Shown piece after piece: positions 53,825 through 64,000 of a stretch of 64,000 bases of DNA. A program made the translations under genes and the position numbers. The notes beneath the pieces are model-generated. The model was not told where the DNA came from. It worked only from the letters and a program-made list of their open reading frames with translations, and made no database searches. This DNA comes from Streptomyces sp. NBC_01471. GTDB taxonomy: Bacteria; Actinomycetota; Actinomycetes; Streptomycetales; Streptomycetaceae. Every line of letters starts with the position of its first letter. Position 1 is the stretch's first letter. The stretch spans positions 2,955,001-3,019,000 of the forward strand of contig NZ_CP109450.1 of NCBI RefSeq assembly GCF_041438865.1, read 5' to 3'.

Positions 53825-55137
53825 CAGCGGAGGAACCCTTCGTAATTACGCTGCTGGAGCTGGCTCTCGATCTGCTTCACGGTCTCCAGACCCACACCCA
53901 CGATGATGAGGATGCTCGTCCCGCCGAACGGGAAGTTCTGGTTCGCGCCGAAGCCCACCAACGCCATCGTTGGGACAAGAGCGATCACACCCAGATACAG
54001 CGACCCCGGCCAGGTGATCCGGTTGAGCACGTAGCTCAGGTACTCAGCGGTCGGTCGGCCAGCCCGGATGCCCGGGATGAAGCCACCATACTTCTTCATG
54101 TTGTCGGCGACTTCCTCGGGGTTGAACGAGATCGCCACATAGAAGAAGGCGAAGAACACGATCAACAGGAAGTACGTGACGATGTAAGCCGGGTGGTCAC
54201 CCTTGACCAGGTTGTCCTTGACCCAGGTCGCCCAGCCGGCGGTCGAACCGCTGAACTGCACGATGAGGCCAGGGATGTAGAGCAGCGACGAAGCGAAGAT
54301 GACCGGGATCACACCGGCCTGGTTCACCTTGAGCGGGATGTACGTCGACGTGCCCCCGTAGGACTTCCGGCCGATCATGCGCTTCGCGTACTGGACCGGG
54401 ATGCGGCGCTGGGCCTGCTCCACGAAGACGACGAGGCCGACCATGGCCAGGCCCACCAGGATCACCGCACCGAACTCGATCCAGCCGCCCGCCAGCTTGC
54501 CCTGCTGCTTGACGGCCCACAGGGCGCCGGGGAAGCCGGCCGCGATGGAGACGAACATCAGGATCGACATGCCGTTGCCGATGCCGCGGTCGGTGACGAG
54601 CTCGCCGAGCCACATGACCACGCAGGTACCGGCGACCATGCAGATCACCATGGTCACGGTGGTGAAGATCGACTGGTCGGGCACGATCTGGTTGGCCACG
54701 GGGCAGCTGCCGAACAGCGCGCCGGTCCGGGCGGTCGCCACCAGACCGGTGCCCTGGAGGACGGCGAGCGCCACGGTCAGATAACGCGTGTACTGCGTGA
54801 CCTTCGCCTGACCGGACTGCCCTTCCTTCTTCAGCGCTTCGAGCCGCGGGATCACCACGGTCAGCAGCTGCAGGATGATGCTCGCCGTGATGTACGGCAT
54901 GATGCCGAGCGCGAAGATGGTGATCTGCAACAGTGCGCCACCACTGAACATGTTGACCAGACCGAAGAGACCCTGGTTGGTCTTCGTCTGGTCAAGACAC
55001 TGCTGGACGTTCGAGTAGCTGACCCCGGGGATCGGGATGTGCGTTCCGAGCCGGTAGATCACGATGATGGCGAGTGTGAACAGCAGCTTCTTGCGCAGGT
55101 CGGGCGTCTTGAACGCTCGGGCGAACGCGGTGAGCAC
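53824..55137 (-). CDS. secY: SecY, protein-conducting channel subunit
   Basis: 437 residues, GTG start, ten transmembrane segments. MLTAFARAFKTPDLRKKLLF, GIMPYITASIILQLLTVVIP (plug/TM2 region), KVNQAGVIPVIFASSLLYIP and the C-terminal GVGLETVKQIESQLQQRNYE. It forms the Sec channel with SecE and SecG. A strong terminator separates it from rplO, so secY-adk-map should have a promoter of their own in 55139-55298. Confidence 0.99.
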   Translation of the reverse strand: MLTAFARAFKTPDLRKKLLFTLAIIVIYRLGTHIPIPGVSYSNVQQCLDQTKTNQGLFGLVNMFSGGALLQITIFALGIMPYITASIILQLLTVVIPRLEALKKEGQSGQAKVTQYTRYLTVALAVLQGTGLVATARTGALFGSCPVANQIVPDQSIFTTVTMVICMVAGTCVVMWLGELVTDRGIGNGMSILMFVSIAAGFPGALWAVKQQGKLAGGWIEFGAVILVGLAMVGLVVFVEQAQRRIPVQYAKRMIGRKSYGGTSTYIPLKVNQAGVIPVIFASSLLYIPGLIVQFSGSTAGWATWVKDNLVKGDHPAYIVTYFLLIVFFAFFYVAISFNPEEVADNMKKYGGFIPGIRAGRPTAEYLSYVLNRITWPGSLYLGVIALVPTMALVGFGANQNFPFGGTSILIIVGVGLETVKQIESQLQQRNYEGFLR

Positions 55138-55298
55138 GGTGCCTCCTGCGACCCCCGCGCGTCTGCGTAGAGGTGACGGTCTTGAGAATTCGACGATGGA
55201 CGGTACGTGTAACGGTCAATAACCCCGCGCGGATACACCACGCCGAGCGCAGACAGTGCAGCGCCACCATACCGGCGACTCTGCCCCCCTAGGAACGA

Positions 55299-55338
55299 CC
55301 AACCGGGGATGCCCTTTCAAAAAGGCATCCCCGGTTGG
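55299..55338 (-). terminator. terminator hairpin after rplO (end of spc cluster)
   Basis: CCAACCGGGGATGCC and GGCATCCCCGGTTGG form a perfect 15-bp stem with a 10-nt loop, between the rplO stop and the secY start. Confidence 0.85.
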
Positions 55339-55360
55339 GTGTTCAGGTCATCGAGTCGTC

Positions 55361-55816
55361 TCAGACGAGCTCGGTGACGGTGCCGCCCGCGGCGGCAATC
55401 TTCTCCTTGGCGGAGCCGGAAACGGCGTCAACCGAAACCGTCAGCGCCACCGAGATCTCGCCCTGGCCCAGGACCTTGACGAGGCTGTTCTTGCGTACCG
55501 CGCCCTTGGCGACCAGGTCGGCCACCGTGACGTCCCCACCCTGCGGGTAGAGCTCACCGAGCTTGTCCAGGTTGACAACCTGGAACTCGGTGCGGAACGG
55601 GTTCTTGAAGCCCTTCAGCTTCGGGAGGCGCATGTGGAGGGGCATCTGCCCGCCCTCGAAGCGCTCCGGAACCTGGTAACGGGCCTTGGTGCCCTTGGTA
55701 CCACGACCGGCGGTCTTACCCTTGGACGCCTCACCACGACCCACACGGGTCTTGGCGGTCTTGGCGCCCGGGGCGGGCCGGAGGTTGTGGACCTTCAGCG
55801 GGTTGTTCTCCGCCAT
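55361..55816 (-). CDS. rplO: 50S ribosomal protein L15
   Basis: 151 residues from the ATG at 55816. [40 protein letters not shown] and [20 protein letters not shown] are L15. One base separates it from the rpmD stop region; last gene of the spc cluster. Confidence 0.99.
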   Translation of the reverse strand: MAENNPLKVHNLRPAPGAKTAKTRVGRGEASKGKTAGRGTKGTKARYQVPERFEGGQMPLHMRLPKLKGFKNPFRTEFQVVNLDKLGELYPQGGDVTVADLVAKGAVRKNSLVKVLGQGEISVALTVSVDAVSGSAKEKIAAAGGTVTELV

Positions 55817-55817
55817 G

Positions 55818-56000
55818 TCAGTCGACCTCCTCAACCGTCACGAGGTGGCGGACGGTGTTAGCCATTCCGCGGAACTCGGGGCGGTCCTCCTTGACAACCA
55901 CGTCGTGCAGGCGCTTGAGCCCGAGCGAACGCAGGGTGTCGCGGTGGTTCTGCTTGCTGCCGATGTACGACTTCGTCTGCGTGATCTTGAGGCGAGCCAT
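55818..56000 (-). CDS. rpmD: 50S ribosomal protein L30
   Basis: 60 residues: [20 protein letters not shown], then [20 protein letters not shown]. The start overlaps the rpsE stop (TAATG). Confidence 0.99.
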   Translation of the reverse strand: MARLKITQTKSYIGSKQNHRDTLRSLGLKRLHDVVVKEDRPEFRGMANTVRHLVTVEEVD

Positions 56001-56602
56001 TACGCACCCGCTCCCGCACGCGCACGGAGCAGAGCCGCGGGGGCGACGTCCTCGAGGGGCAGACCGCGGCGAGCCGCGATCTCCTCGGGACGCTGCAGGC
56101 CCTGGAGGGCCGCCACGGTCGCGTGCACGATGTTGATCGCGTTGTCGGAGCCGAGCGACTTCGACAGGATGTCGTGGACGCCGGCGCACTCCAGAACGGC
56201 GCGCACCGGGCCACCGGCGATAACACCGGTACCGGGGGAAGCAGGCTTGAGCAGAACGACGCCCGCAGCCTTCTCGCCCGTGATCGGGTGAGGGATGGTG
56301 CCCTGGATACGCGGGACCTTGAAGAAGCTCTTCTTGGCCTCTTCGACGCCCTTGGCGATGGCCGCGGGAACTTCCTTGGCCTTGCCGTATCCGACACCTA
56401 CGGTGCCGTCACCGTCTCCGACCACGACGAGCGCGGTGAAGCTGAAGCGACGACCACCCTTGACAACCTTGGCAACGCGGTTGATCGCGACTACGCGCTC
56501 AACGTAAGCGGTCTTCTCGGCGGCAGCGCCACCGTCGCGACCCTTCCGGTCCCGCCGCTCGCCGCCACCGGCACCGCTTCCGCGGCGCTGGGGTCCAGCC
56601 AT
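56000..56602 (-). CDS. rpsE: 30S ribosomal protein S5
   Basis: 200 residues. A Gly/Arg-rich N-terminus ([20 protein letters not shown]) precedes the S5 double-stranded-RNA-binding fold ([40 protein letters not shown]). Involved in decoding accuracy. Confidence 0.99.
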   Translation of the reverse strand: MAGPQRRGSGAGGGERRDRKGRDGGAAAEKTAYVERVVAINRVAKVVKGGRRFSFTALVVVGDGDGTVGVGYGKAKEVPAAIAKGVEEAKKSFFKVPRIQGTIPHPITGEKAAGVVLLKPASPGTGVIAGGPVRAVLECAGVHDILSKSLGSDNAINIVHATVAALQGLQRPEEIAARRGLPLEDVAPAALLRARAGAGA

Positions 56603-56648
56603 TGGATTTACCTCTCTCTGTTACGTCCGTTAGTCCCGGAACCGGGGC

Positions 56649-57032
56649 TTAGAACTTCAGCCCGGCTTCGCGGGCGGCGTCAGCCAGAGCGGCAATGCGC
56701 CCGGCGTACCTGTTGCCACCACGGTCGAACACGACAGCCTCGACACCCGCGGCCTTGGCGCGCTCGGCGACGAGCGCGCCGACCTGCTGGGCCTGGGCGC
56801 TCTTGTCGCCCTCGCCACCGCGGATCGAGGTGTCCAGGGTCGACGCCGAAGCGAGCGTGTGGCCCGCGATGTCGTCGATGACCTGCGCAACGATGTTGCG
56901 GTTGGAGCGCGTCACGACCAGGCGCGGACGCTCCGGCGTGCCGGAGACGTGCTTGCGGACACGGACGTGGCGGCGCTTGATGGCAGCGCGCTTGTACGCG
57001 TCACCCTTGGCGATCTTTACACCGTATGCCAT
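56649..57032 (-). CDS. rplR: 50S ribosomal protein L18
   Basis: 127 residues. [40 protein letters not shown] and [20 protein letters not shown] are L18, which binds 5S rRNA. Three bases after rplF. Confidence 0.99.
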   Translation of the reverse strand: MAYGVKIAKGDAYKRAAIKRRHVRVRKHVSGTPERPRLVVTRSNRNIVAQVIDDIAGHTLASASTLDTSIRGGEGDKSAQAQQVGALVAERAKAAGVEAVVFDRGGNRYAGRIAALADAAREAGLKF

Positions 57033-57035
57033 GGC

Positions 57036-57575
57036 TTACTTACCCGCCTTTCCGACCTTGCGGCGGATAACCTCGCCGGCGTACTTGACGCCCTTGGCCT
57101 TGTACGGGTCGGGCTTCCGCAGCTTGCGGATGTTAGCGGCGACCTCGCCGACCTTCTGCTTGTCGATGCCCTCGACGCTGAGCTTCGTGGGCGACTCGAC
57201 CTTGAAGGTGATGCCCTCAGGGGCCTCAACGACGATCGGGTGGCTGTAACCCAGGGCGAACTCCAGGTTGGAGCCCTTCGCCTGGACGCGGTAACCGACA
57301 CCGCTGATTTCGAGCGCCTTGGTGTATCCCGTGGTCACGCCGGTGATCATGTTCGCCACCAGCGTGCGGGACAGGCCGTGAAGGGCCTTGTTCTGACGCT
57401 CGTCGTTAGGACGGACGACGTTGAGCACGCCGTCCTCGCCCTTGGTGACCTCGATCGGCGACGCGACGGTGTGCGAGAGGGACCCCTTGGGGCCCTTCAC
57501 CGCGACCGTGCGGCCATCGATGGTGACGTCCACACCGGCGGGAACCTGGATGGGGAGCTTGCCGATTCGCGACAT
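57036..57575 (-). CDS. rplF: 50S ribosomal protein L6
   Basis: 179 residues. [20 protein letters not shown], then the C-terminal [20 protein letters not shown] signature. Sits near the GTPase-associated centre. Confidence 0.99.
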   Translation of the reverse strand: MSRIGKLPIQVPAGVDVTIDGRTVAVKGPKGSLSHTVASPIEVTKGEDGVLNVVRPNDERQNKALHGLSRTLVANMITGVTTGYTKALEISGVGYRVQAKGSNLEFALGYSHPIVVEAPEGITFKVESPTKLSVEGIDKQKVGEVAANIRKLRKPDPYKAKGVKYAGEVIRRKVGKAGK

Positions 57576-57596
57576 GAGCTTTTCCTCCGTTCCCGA

Positions 57597-57995
57597 CTAC
57601 CAGACGTAGGCGAGGACTTCCCCACCTACGCCCTTCTTGCTGGCCTGCTGGCCGGTCAGGAGACCGTGGGACGTGGAGATGATCGCCACGCCCAGGCCGC
57701 CGAGAACCTTCGGCAGATTGGTGGACTTCGCGTAAACACGCAGACCCGGCTTCGAGATCCGCTTGATGCCGGCGATCGAGCGCTCGCGGTTCGGGCCGAA
57801 CTTCAGCTCGAGAACGAGGTTCTTGCCGACCTCGGCGTCCTCGGTCTTCCAGCCGGTGATGAATCCCTCCTGCTGGAGGATCTCCGCGATGTGCGACTTG
57901 ATCTTGCTGTGCGGCATCACGACGGAGTCGTGGTACGCCGAGTTTGCGTTACGCAGACGCGTGAGCATGTCTGCGATGGGATCAGTCATGGTCAT
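57597..57995 (-). CDS. rpsH: 30S ribosomal protein S8
   Basis: 132 residues from the ATG at 57995 (an in-frame ATG at 57989 is possible). [20 protein letters not shown] and [20 protein letters not shown] are S8. S8 is the usual autoregulator of spc operons; the 236-bp leader upstream (57996-58231) is unusually long for this cluster and contains hairpins. Confidence 0.99.
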   Translation of the reverse strand: MTMTDPIADMLTRLRNANSAYHDSVVMPHSKIKSHIAEILQQEGFITGWKTEDAEVGKNLVLELKFGPNRERSIAGIKRISKPGLRVYAKSTNLPKVLGGLGVAIISTSHGLLTGQQASKKGVGGEVLAYVW

Positions 57996-58138
57996 GAATT
58001 GGCCTTCGGCCTCTCTCGCCGGGGTTTCCTGTATGCGCCATCCCTCTCCCCGCTCAGTGGCGGGACGGGTGCGGTGCGGGGACCTACGGCGTAGTAAGCG
58101 TTTTGTCAGCGGGCTTCGCCCGCGGGCGGTCGGGCGGC

Positions 58139-58234
58139 AGAGGCCCAACCCCGCAAGCCTACGGCATACGGAGGAGGGCTTCTGCCGACCTGATGCTTAC
58201 CGAGAGCCTCGGATAATTCCCGGAAAGGGAATTA
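58139..58234 (-). promoter_or_regulatory. hairpin region between rpsN and rpsH
   Basis: TAATTCCC, GGAAA, GGGAATTA (58214-58234) forms an 8-bp stem that includes the rpsN stop codon; CAGAGGCCC (58139) can pair with GGGCTTCTG (58187) across a 30-nt loop. In E. coli S8 represses its operon by binding such RNA; whether this one is an S8 site is unproven. Confidence 0.45.
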
Positions 58235-58417
58235 CCAGGAGCTCTTGGTCACGCCCGGCAGCTCGCCGCGGTGGGCCATCTCACGAAGGCACACACGGCA
58301 CAGGCCGAACTTGCGGTAGACGGAGTGGGGCCGGCCGCAGCGCTGGCAGCGGGTGTACCCGCGGACGCCGAACTTCGGCTTGCGGGCGGCCTTAGCGATC
58401 AGGGACTTCTTCGCCAC
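58232..58417 (-). CDS. rpsN: 30S ribosomal protein S14, zinc-binding type Z
   Basis: 61 residues with C24, C27, C40 and C43 ([14 protein letters not shown]), the zinc-containing short form. Two bases after rplE. Confidence 0.99.
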   Translation of the reverse strand: MAKKSLIAKAARKPKFGVRGYTRCQRCGRPHSVYRKFGLCRVCLREMAHRGELPGVTKSSW

Positions 58418-58419
58418 GG

Positions 58420-58977
58420 TCAGTTCTCCTTGAACGGGAAGCCGAGGTGACGAAGGAGGGCACGACCCTCGTCGTCATTGGTCGCCGTGGTGACCACGGT
58501 GATGTCCATGCCCCGGACCCGGTCGATCTTGTCCTGGTCGATCTCGTGGAACATGACCTGCTCCGTGAGACCGAAGGTGTAGTTGCCACGGCCGTCGAAC
58601 TGCTTCGGCGACAGGCCACGGAAGTCACGGATACGCGGAAGCGCGAGCGACAGCGTACGGTCCAGGAACTCCCACATCCGGTCACCGCGGAGGGTGACGT
58701 GGCAGCCGATCGGCTGCCCCTCGCGCAGCTTGAACTGCGCGATCGACTTGCGGGCCTTGGTGACGGCCGGCTTCTGACCGGTGATCGTGGTGAGGTCCTT
58801 GATGGCACCGTCGATCAGCTTGGAGTCGCGGGCGGCGTCGCCCACACCCATGTTGACCACGATCTTGACGAGACCGGGGATCTGCATGACGTTCTCGTAG
58901 GAGAACTCCTCACGCAGCTTGCCGGCGATTTCCTCGCGGTAGCGCGTCTTGAGACGCGGCGCAGTGGTGGCAGTCAT
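58420..58977 (-). CDS. rplE: 50S ribosomal protein L5
   Basis: 185 residues. [40 protein letters not shown] and [20 protein letters not shown] are L5, a 5S rRNA-binding protein contacting P-site tRNA. Start overlaps the rplX stop. Confidence 0.99.
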   Translation of the reverse strand: MTATTAPRLKTRYREEIAGKLREEFSYENVMQIPGLVKIVVNMGVGDAARDSKLIDGAIKDLTTITGQKPAVTKARKSIAQFKLREGQPIGCHVTLRGDRMWEFLDRTLSLALPRIRDFRGLSPKQFDGRGNYTFGLTEQVMFHEIDQDKIDRVRGMDITVVTTATNDDEGRALLRHLGFPFKEN

Positions 58978-59300
58978 CAGATGTCCTCACCGGTCCGCTT
59001 GGCAACGCGGATCTTGTTGCCCTCGTCGTCAAAGCGGTAGCCGACGCGGGTGACGACCTTCTTGCCGTCCTTCTCCACGACCAGCTGAACGTTGCTGACG
59101 TGAACAGGGGCTTCGGTCGTCACGATGCCACCGGTCTGCGAACCACGAGCGGTCTGGCCGGCCTTGGTGTGCTTCTTGACCCGGTTGACACCCTCGACGA
59201 GGACACGGTTCTGCGTGGGGTAGGCAACGATGACCTTGCCCTGCTTGCCGCGGTCCTTACCGGTGATGACCTGAACCAGGTCGCCCTTCTTGATCTTCAT
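58977..59300 (-). CDS. rplX: 50S ribosomal protein L24
   Basis: 107 residues. [20 protein letters not shown] (KOW motif) and NRVKKHTK mark L24, an assembly initiator of the large subunit. Two bases after rplN. Confidence 0.99.
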   Translation of the reverse strand: MKIKKGDLVQVITGKDRGKQGKVIVAYPTQNRVLVEGVNRVKKHTKAGQTARGSQTGGIVTTEAPVHVSNVQLVVEKDGKKVVTRVGYRFDDEGNKIRVAKRTGEDI

Positions 59301-59302
59301 GC

Positions 59303-59671
59303 TTACAGCACCTCCGGCGCGAGCGAGATGATCTTCATGAACTTCTTCTCGCGCAGCTCACGGCCCACCGGGCCGAAGATACGGGTGCCGCGGGGGTCGC
59401 CGTCGTTCTTGAGAATGACGGCGGCGTTCTCGTCGAAGCGGATGTACGAGCCGTCCTGACGACGACGCTCCTTGACGGTGCGAACGATGACCGCCTTGAC
59501 GACGTCACCCTTCTTCACGTTGCCACCGGGGATCGCGTCCTTGACGGTGGCGACGATTACGTCACCGATACCCGCGTAGCGGCGACCCGAGCCACCGAGA
59601 ACACGAATGGTGAGAATTTCCTTCGCACCCGTGTTGTCGGCGACACGAAGTCGCGACTCCTGCTGGATCAC
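59303..59671 (-). CDS. rplN: 50S ribosomal protein L14
   Basis: 122 residues. [20 protein letters not shown] and [20 protein letters not shown] are L14; C-terminal LAPEVL. A 109-bp gap with two hairpins separates it from rpsQ, the largest break in this part of the cluster. Confidence 0.99.
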   Translation of the reverse strand: MIQQESRLRVADNTGAKEILTIRVLGGSGRRYAGIGDVIVATVKDAIPGGNVKKGDVVKAVIVRTVKERRRQDGSYIRFDENAAVILKNDGDPRGTRIFGPVGRELREKKFMKIISLAPEVL

Positions 59672-59703
59672 GTCTGTCTCCTGATCGTCTGCCGGTTCCC
59701 GGC

Positions 59704-59775
59704 GGGGACTTCCGCAAGTGCCTTGCGAAGGTCCCCACCGAGCCTGGCGGAACTGACCTGAGCGATGAGCTCAGG
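59704..59775 (-). promoter_or_regulatory. two hairpins between rpsQ and rplN
   Basis: GGGGACTTCCGCAAG pairs with CTTGCGAAGGTCCCC (59704-59736, one mismatch and one G-U in 15), and CCTGAGC with GCTCAGG (59757-59775). They mark the S10/spc boundary and may be a partial terminator or processing site. Confidence 0.55.
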
Positions 59776-59780
59776 GATTC

Positions 59781-60065
59781 TTACTTGGCCTTCTCGAGGA
59801 TCTCGACGATGCGCCAGCGCTTCGTCGCCGAGAGCGGCCGCGTCTCCATGATGACGACGCGGTCGCCGATACCGGCGGCGTTGGACTCGTCGTGCGCCTT
59901 GAGCTTGTTCGTACGGCGGATGACCTTGCCGTACAGCGCGTGCTTGACGCGGTCCTCGACAGCGACGACGACGGTCTTGTCCATCTTGTCGCTGACGACG
60001 AGACCCTCACGGGTCTTGCGGAAACCGCGCTGCTCAGTCGTCTCAGTCACATTCTTCTCGCTCAT
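59781..60065 (-). CDS. rpsQ: 30S ribosomal protein S17
   Basis: 94 residues. [20 protein letters not shown] and [20 protein letters not shown] are S17. Start overlaps the rpmC stop (TGATG). Confidence 0.99.
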   Translation of the reverse strand: MSEKNVTETTEQRGFRKTREGLVVSDKMDKTVVVAVEDRVKHALYGKVIRRTNKLKAHDESNAAGIGDRVVIMETRPLSATKRWRIVEILEKAK

Positions 60066-60289
60066 CAGGCGCTCTCCACCGTCTCGATGCCCAGCTCGCG
60101 CTCACGCATCAGGGTGTAGATCCGGGCGATGTCCTTACGGACGGACTTGAGCCGACCGTGGTTCTCGAGCTGTCCGGTCGCCGCCTGGAAGCGGAGGTTG
60201 AACAGCTCTTCCTTGGCCTCACGCAGCTTGGCGACGAGGTCCTCGTCGTTCAGCTCACGCAGCTCGGTCGCCTTGGTACCGGCCGCCAT
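60065..60289 (-). CDS. rpmC: 50S ribosomal protein L29
   Basis: 74 residues from the ATG at 60289, which overlaps the rplP stop; a GTG one codon earlier is less likely. [20 protein letters not shown] and [20 protein letters not shown] are L29, at the peptide exit. Confidence 0.98.
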   Translation of the reverse strand: MAAGTKATELRELNDEDLVAKLREAKEELFNLRFQAATGQLENHGRLKSVRKDIARIYTLMRERELGIETVESA

Positions 60290-60708
60290 CACGACTCACC
60301 TGCCTCGCGCCGCACGATGCGGCACTTCATCGGAAGCTTGTGGGCGGCGCGGGTCAGCGCCTCCTTAGCGACCTTCTCGTTCGGGTAGGACAGCTCGAAC
60401 ATCACCCGGCCGGGCTTGACGTTCGCGATCCACCACTCCGGGGAGCCCTTACCGGAACCCATGCGGGTCTCAGCGGGCTTCTTGGTGAGGGGACGGTCCG
60501 GGTAGATGTTGATCCAGACCTTGCCGCCACGCTTGATGTGGCGGGTCATCGCGATACGAGCAGCCTCGATCTGGCGGTTCGTCACGTACGCCGGCGTCAG
60601 AGCCTGGATGCCGTACTCACCGAATGCGACCTCAGTGCCACCCTTCGCCATACCACTGCGCTTGGGGTGGTGCTGCTTGCGGTGCTTGACCCTACGAGGG
60701 ATCAGCAT
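60289..60708 (-). CDS. rplP: 50S ribosomal protein L16
   Basis: 139 residues. [40 protein letters not shown] and [20 protein letters not shown] are L16, which positions A-site tRNA. Confidence 0.99.
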   Translation of the reverse strand: MLIPRRVKHRKQHHPKRSGMAKGGTEVAFGEYGIQALTPAYVTNRQIEAARIAMTRHIKRGGKVWINIYPDRPLTKKPAETRMGSGKGSPEWWIANVKPGRVMFELSYPNEKVAKEALTRAAHKLPMKCRIVRREAGES

Positions 60709-60713
60709 GTCGG

Positions 60714-61559
60714 TCAGGCCTCCGTTCCAGTGCTCTCAGCCGGAGCAGCGGCGGCGGGAGCGTCGGCCTTGGGGGCCTCGGCTGCCGGCGCGGACTGCTG
60801 CGGCTTGCGGCCGCGGCCGCCACGCTCGCCGCCACGGCCACCACGGCCGCCGGCTGCCGGACGGTCACTGCCGCCACCACGGGCCGGGCGGTTACCCGCA
60901 CGGGCCGCGGCGTTCTCGGCACGGACCTCGGCGATGTTCTTGACATTGCCCTTGTAGATCCAGACCTTCACGCCGATGCGGCCGAAGGTCGTCTTGGCCT
61001 CGAAGAAGCCGTAGTCCACGTTCGCGCGGAGCGTGTGCAGCGGCACACGGCCCTCGCGGTAGAACTCCGAACGGGACATCTCGGCGCCGCCGAGACGGCC
61101 ACCGCACTGGATCTTGATGCCCTTGGCGCCGGCCTTCATCGTCGACTGCATGCTCTTACGCATGGCGCGACGGAAGGAGACACGCGAGGAGAGCTGCTCG
61201 GCGACGGCCTGGGCCACCAGCTGAGCGTCCACCTCGGGGTTCTTGACCTCAAGGATGTTGAGCTGGACCTGCTTGCCGGTCAGCTTCTCCAGCTCGCCGC
61301 GGATGCGGTCGGCCTCGGCGCCGCGGCGGCCGATGACGATGCCCGGACGAGCGGTGTGGATGTCGACGCGGACGCGGTCGCGGGTGCGCTCGATCTCAAC
61401 CTTCGAGATGCCGGCGCGCTCCATGCCCTTCGTCATCATGCGACGAATGGCGACGTCTTCCTTGACGTAGTCCTTGTACAGCTTGTCGGCGTACCAACGG
61501 GACTTGAAGTCCGTGGTAATGCCGAGTCGGAACCCGTGCGGGTTAACCTTCTGGCCCAT
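60714..61559 (-). CDS. rpsC: 30S ribosomal protein S3
   Basis: 281 residues. [22 protein letters not shown] domain ([20 protein letters not shown]) and C-terminal [20 protein letters not shown]. The last 60-65 residues are a Gly/Arg then Ala/Pro-rich tail ([20 protein letters not shown]), an actinobacterial extension. S3 is part of the mRNA entry helicase. Confidence 0.99.
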   Translation of the reverse strand: MGQKVNPHGFRLGITTDFKSRWYADKLYKDYVKEDVAIRRMMTKGMERAGISKVEIERTRDRVRVDIHTARPGIVIGRRGAEADRIRGELEKLTGKQVQLNILEVKNPEVDAQLVAQAVAEQLSSRVSFRRAMRKSMQSTMKAGAKGIKIQCGGRLGGAEMSRSEFYREGRVPLHTLRANVDYGFFEAKTTFGRIGVKVWIYKGNVKNIAEVRAENAAARAGNRPARGGGSDRPAAGGRGGRGGERGGRGRKPQQSAPAAEAPKADAPAAAAPAESTGTEA

Positions 61560-61906
61560 TACCGGGTTCCTTCCTTGCTGCTGACGACCACGGTGATGTG
61601 GCTGGTCCGCTTGCGGATCCGGTAGGCACGGCCCTGGGCGCGCGGACGGAACCGCTTCAGGGTCGGGCCCTCGTCGACGTACGCCTCGGAGATGACGAGG
61701 CTGCCGGCGTCGGTGTGGTCGTAGTTGTGTGCAGCGTTGGCGATGGCGCTGTCAAGCACCTTGCCAACCGGCACGCTCGCGGCCTGCGGGGCGAAACGCA
61801 GGACCGCCTGAGCCTCCGTGGCATCCATGCCACGGATAAGGTCCACCACGCGGCGGGCCTTCATGGGCGTGACGCGGATGTACCGCGCCTGGGCCCTGGC
61901 TTCCAT
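61559..61906 (-). CDS. rplV: 50S ribosomal protein L22
   Basis: 115 residues from the ATG at 61906 (GGG-rich site upstream; an ATG at 61930 is possible). [20 protein letters not shown] and the loop [20 protein letters not shown] that lines the exit tunnel, where macrolide-resistance changes occur in other bacteria. Confidence 0.98.
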   Translation of the reverse strand: MEARAQARYIRVTPMKARRVVDLIRGMDATEAQAVLRFAPQAASVPVGKVLDSAIANAAHNYDHTDAGSLVISEAYVDEGPTLKRFRPRAQGRAYRIRKRTSHITVVVSSKEGTR

Positions 61907-61947
61907 GGTTGTCCCTTCGGTGTCGTTCATAGTCTTCGCACCCCGCC

Positions 61948-62229
61948 TTAGCGGCGCTTCGACTTGCGGTCGTCCTTGACGTGGCCGCGGAAGGTGCGGG
62001 TCGGCGCAAACTCGCCGAGCTTGTGGCCGACCATCGACTCGGTGACGAACACCGGGACGTGGATCTTGCCGTTGTGCACCGCGATGGTGTGTCCCAGCAT
62101 GTCCGGGATGATCATCGAGCGCCGGGACCAGGTCTTGATGACGTTCTTGGTGCCTGCTTCGTTCTGTACGTCCACCTTCTTGACAAGGTGTCCGTCGACG
62201 AAAGGCCCCTTCTTGAGACTGCGCGGCAT
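61948..62229 (-). CDS. rpsS: 30S ribosomal protein S19
   Basis: 93 residues. [20 protein letters not shown] and [20 protein letters not shown] are S19, at the head of the small subunit. Confidence 0.99.
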   Translation of the reverse strand: MPRSLKKGPFVDGHLVKKVDVQNEAGTKNVIKTWSRRSMIIPDMLGHTIAVHNGKIHVPVFVTESMVGHKLGEFAPTRTFRGHVKDDRKSKRR

Positions 62230-62241
62230 CTAAACCCGCTC

Positions 62242-63078
62242 CTAGCGCTTCTTGTTCGTCTTGCGGCGGCGGACGATGTACTTGCTCGAAGCCTTCTTCG
62301 GCGAGCGAGTACGACCCTCCTTCTGACCCCACGGGCTGACCGGGTGACGACCACCGGAGGTCTTGCCCTCACCACCACCGTGCGGGTGGTCGACCGGGTT
62401 CATCGCGACACCGCGGACGGACGGGCGGACGCCCTTCCAGCGCATACGGCCGGCCTTGCCCCAGTTGATGTTCGACTGCTCGGCATTGCCGACCTCGCCG
62501 ATGGTGGCGCGGCAGCGGATGTCGACCAGGCGGACCTCGCCCGACGGCATACGAAGGTGCGCCATGGCGCCTTCCTTCGCGAGCAGCTGGACCGAAGCAC
62601 CCGCGGAACGGGCGATCTTCGCTCCGCCACCGGGACGCATCTCGATGGCGTGGATGGTCGTACCGACCGGGATGTTGCGCAGCGGCAGGTTGTTGCCCGG
62701 CTTGATGTCGGCACCTGCGCCGTTCTCCACCCGGTCGCCCTGGCCCAGCTTGGCCGGGGCAAGGATGTAGCGCTTCTCGCCGTCCGCGTAGTGCAGGAGC
62801 GCGATGCGCGCGGTGCGGTTCGGGTCGTACTCGATGTGCGCGACCTTGGCCGGCACGCCGTCCTTGTCGTGACGACGGAAGTCGATCACACGGAAGGCGC
62901 GCTTGTGTCCGCCACCCTGGTGGCGAACGGTGATCCGGCCGGTGTTGTTACGGCCGCCCTTGCTGTGCAGAGGGCGAACCAGCGACTTCTCCGGCGTGGA
63001 CCGCGTGATCTCGACAAAGTCGGCGACGCTGGAGCCACGACGGCCCGGGGTCGTCGGCTTGTACTTGCGGATACCCAT
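62242..63078 (-). CDS. rplB: 50S ribosomal protein L2
   Basis: 278 residues. [40 protein letters not shown] and the [20 protein letters not shown] loop near the peptidyl-transferase centre. Essential for subunit joining. Confidence 0.99.
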   Translation of the reverse strand: MGIRKYKPTTPGRRGSSVADFVEITRSTPEKSLVRPLHSKGGRNNTGRITVRHQGGGHKRAFRVIDFRRHDKDGVPAKVAHIEYDPNRTARIALLHYADGEKRYILAPAKLGQGDRVENGAGADIKPGNNLPLRNIPVGTTIHAIEMRPGGGAKIARSAGASVQLLAKEGAMAHLRMPSGEVRLVDIRCRATIGEVGNAEQSNINWGKAGRMRWKGVRPSVRGVAMNPVDHPHGGGEGKTSGGRHPVSPWGQKEGRTRSPKKASSKYIVRRRKTNKKR

Positions 63079-63117
63079 TTCTCAGTCCTCGTCCGATTCC
63101 GGACGACTCGGACTCCG

Positions 63118-63441
63118 TTAGGAGACCGGGCCGCCGAAGATGTCGATACGGTCGCCCTCGGCAAGGGTCACAATGGCGCGCTTGGTGTCAGCGCGCTTCC
63201 CGAACCCGGTGCGGGTGCGCTTGCGCTTGCCCTGGCGGTTGATCGTGTTGACTCCGGTGACCTTGACCGAGAAGACCGCTTCCACGGCCTGCTTGATCTG
63301 GGTCTTGTTGGAGCCCGGCGCGACGATGAACGTGTACTTGTTCTCGTCGAGCAGCGCGTAGCTCTTCTCGGAAACAACCGGCTTGACGAGGACGTCGCGC
63401 GGGTCCGTGAAGGTCTTGCTGGTAACGGTCGCCTCAGCCAT
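63118..63441 (-). CDS. rplW: 50S ribosomal protein L23
   Basis: 107 residues. [20 protein letters not shown] and [20 protein letters not shown] are L23, the docking site for trigger factor and SRP at the exit. Start overlaps the rplD stop (TGATG). Confidence 0.99.
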   Translation of the reverse strand: MAEATVTSKTFTDPRDVLVKPVVSEKSYALLDENKYTFIVAPGSNKTQIKQAVEAVFSVKVTGVNTINRQGKRKRTRTGFGKRADTKRAIVTLAEGDRIDIFGGPVS

Positions 63442-64000
63442 CAGACGTCGCTCCCTTCGGTCTCAGTGGTGGCCTTGGGGCCAGACACGAAGGACTCGAA
63501 GGCGGCCTTGGTGAAGACCACGTCATCGGATACGAGCACGTCGTACGTGTTCAGCTGGCCCGGCTCCAGGAGGTGCACCTGGGGCAGGTTGCGGGCGGAG
63601 AGCCACGCGGCCTCGTCCGAACGCTCGGCGACCAGGAGCACGTGCTTGCGCTCGCTGACCTTGCCCAGCAGGGACTTCGCGGCCTTCGTGGAGGCAGCGC
63701 CCTCGACCACGCCGGAGACGACGTGGACGCGAGCGTTCTGCGCCCGGTCGGTGAGGGCACCGCGCAGGGCGGCGACCTTCATCTTCTTCGGGGTGCGCTG
63801 CGAGTAGTCACGCGGCTGCGGGCCGTGGACGACGCCACCGCCGGCGAACTGCGGCGCACGGGTCGAACCCTGGCGCGCGCGGCCGGTGCCCTTCTGGCGG
63901 TAAGGCTTCTTACCGCCACCGCGGACTTCGCCGCGACGCTTGGTCTTGTGCGTGCCCTGACGGGCCGCGGCCAGCTGCGCGACAACGACCTGGTGGATCA
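63441..64000 (-). CDS. rplD: 50S ribosomal protein L4 (5' end beyond window)
   Basis: Partial; the frame is open to the right edge, where it reads [40 protein letters not shown] and the tunnel loop [20 protein letters not shown] are L4. The ATG inside it at 63782 is internal and not a start. About 35 N-terminal residues are missing. Confidence 0.98.
   Translation of the reverse strand, partial: IHQVVVAQLAAARQGTHKTKRRGEVRGGGKKPYRQKGTGRARQGSTRAPQFAGGGVVHGPQPRDYSQRTPKKMKVAALRGALTDRAQNARVHVVSGVVEGAASTKAAKSLLGKVSERKHVLLVAERSDEAAWLSARNLPQVHLLEPGQLNTYDVLVSDDVVFTKAAFESFVSGPKATTETEGSDV

Overview
The window is chromosomal DNA from a Streptomyces (or very close relative). The evidence is the very high GC content with G/C third positions, frequent GTG starts, the developmental genes shbA, bldM and whiD side by side, a His-tailed GroEL1 behind two CIRCE operators, and an actinobacterial ribosomal-protein supercluster with the usual Streptomyces housekeeping genes to its left. 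Most of it is core genome. No tRNA, rRNA, CRISPR array, insertion sequence or prophage was seen.

Layout. 1-2149: the ECF sigma factor ShbA (cut by the left edge), the orphan response regulator BldM with a near-perfect sigma-BldN promoter, and the Wbl protein WhiD. 2397-5156: a LysR regulator, a MOSC protein and a short-chain dehydrogenase. 5299-15125: a catabolic island with a secreted beta-helix protein and a DUF2264 protein (one operon), divergent from a DeoR/LacI-hybrid regulator, then a sugar ABC transporter (binding protein and two permeases, no ATPase) and a D-2-hydroxyacid dehydrogenase. The same 12-bp element lies in front of both arms, so this looks like one regulon for an acidic (uronate-containing) polysaccharide. 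15239-17515: groES-groEL1. 17812-27267: accessory genes (methyltransferase, small membrane protein, secreted TAP-like peptidase, nucleotidyltransferase, frameshifted MFS pump with a divergent TetR, DUF222/HNH protein). 27588-32182: the t6A genes tsaD, rimI, tsaB and tsaE, interrupted by a YkuD-like protein without a catalytic cysteine and by a 54-residue microprotein under a likely iron box. 32154-43830: alpha/beta hydrolase, alr, nnr, acpS, glmS, coaA, a frameshifted DUF389 gene, glmM and rpsI-rplM. These serve cell-wall precursor, CoA and ACP supply plus translation. 44124-48585: an ABC-F protein, a membrane-anchored protein, a polyprenol-phosphate mannose synthase-like enzyme and truA. 48772-64000: rplQ, rpoA, rpsK, rpsM, rpmJ, infA, map, adk, secY, then the spc and S10 clusters to rplD (cut by the right edge), all on the minus strand.

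The main points worth a second look are the iron-box microprotein, the two-armed polysaccharide regulon, two single-base frameshifts (one in a G8 tract), the degenerate YkuD protein, and an unusual number of short tandem repeats (6 to 34 bp) in accessory genes and spacers. All calls are from reading the sequence; no database search was run.
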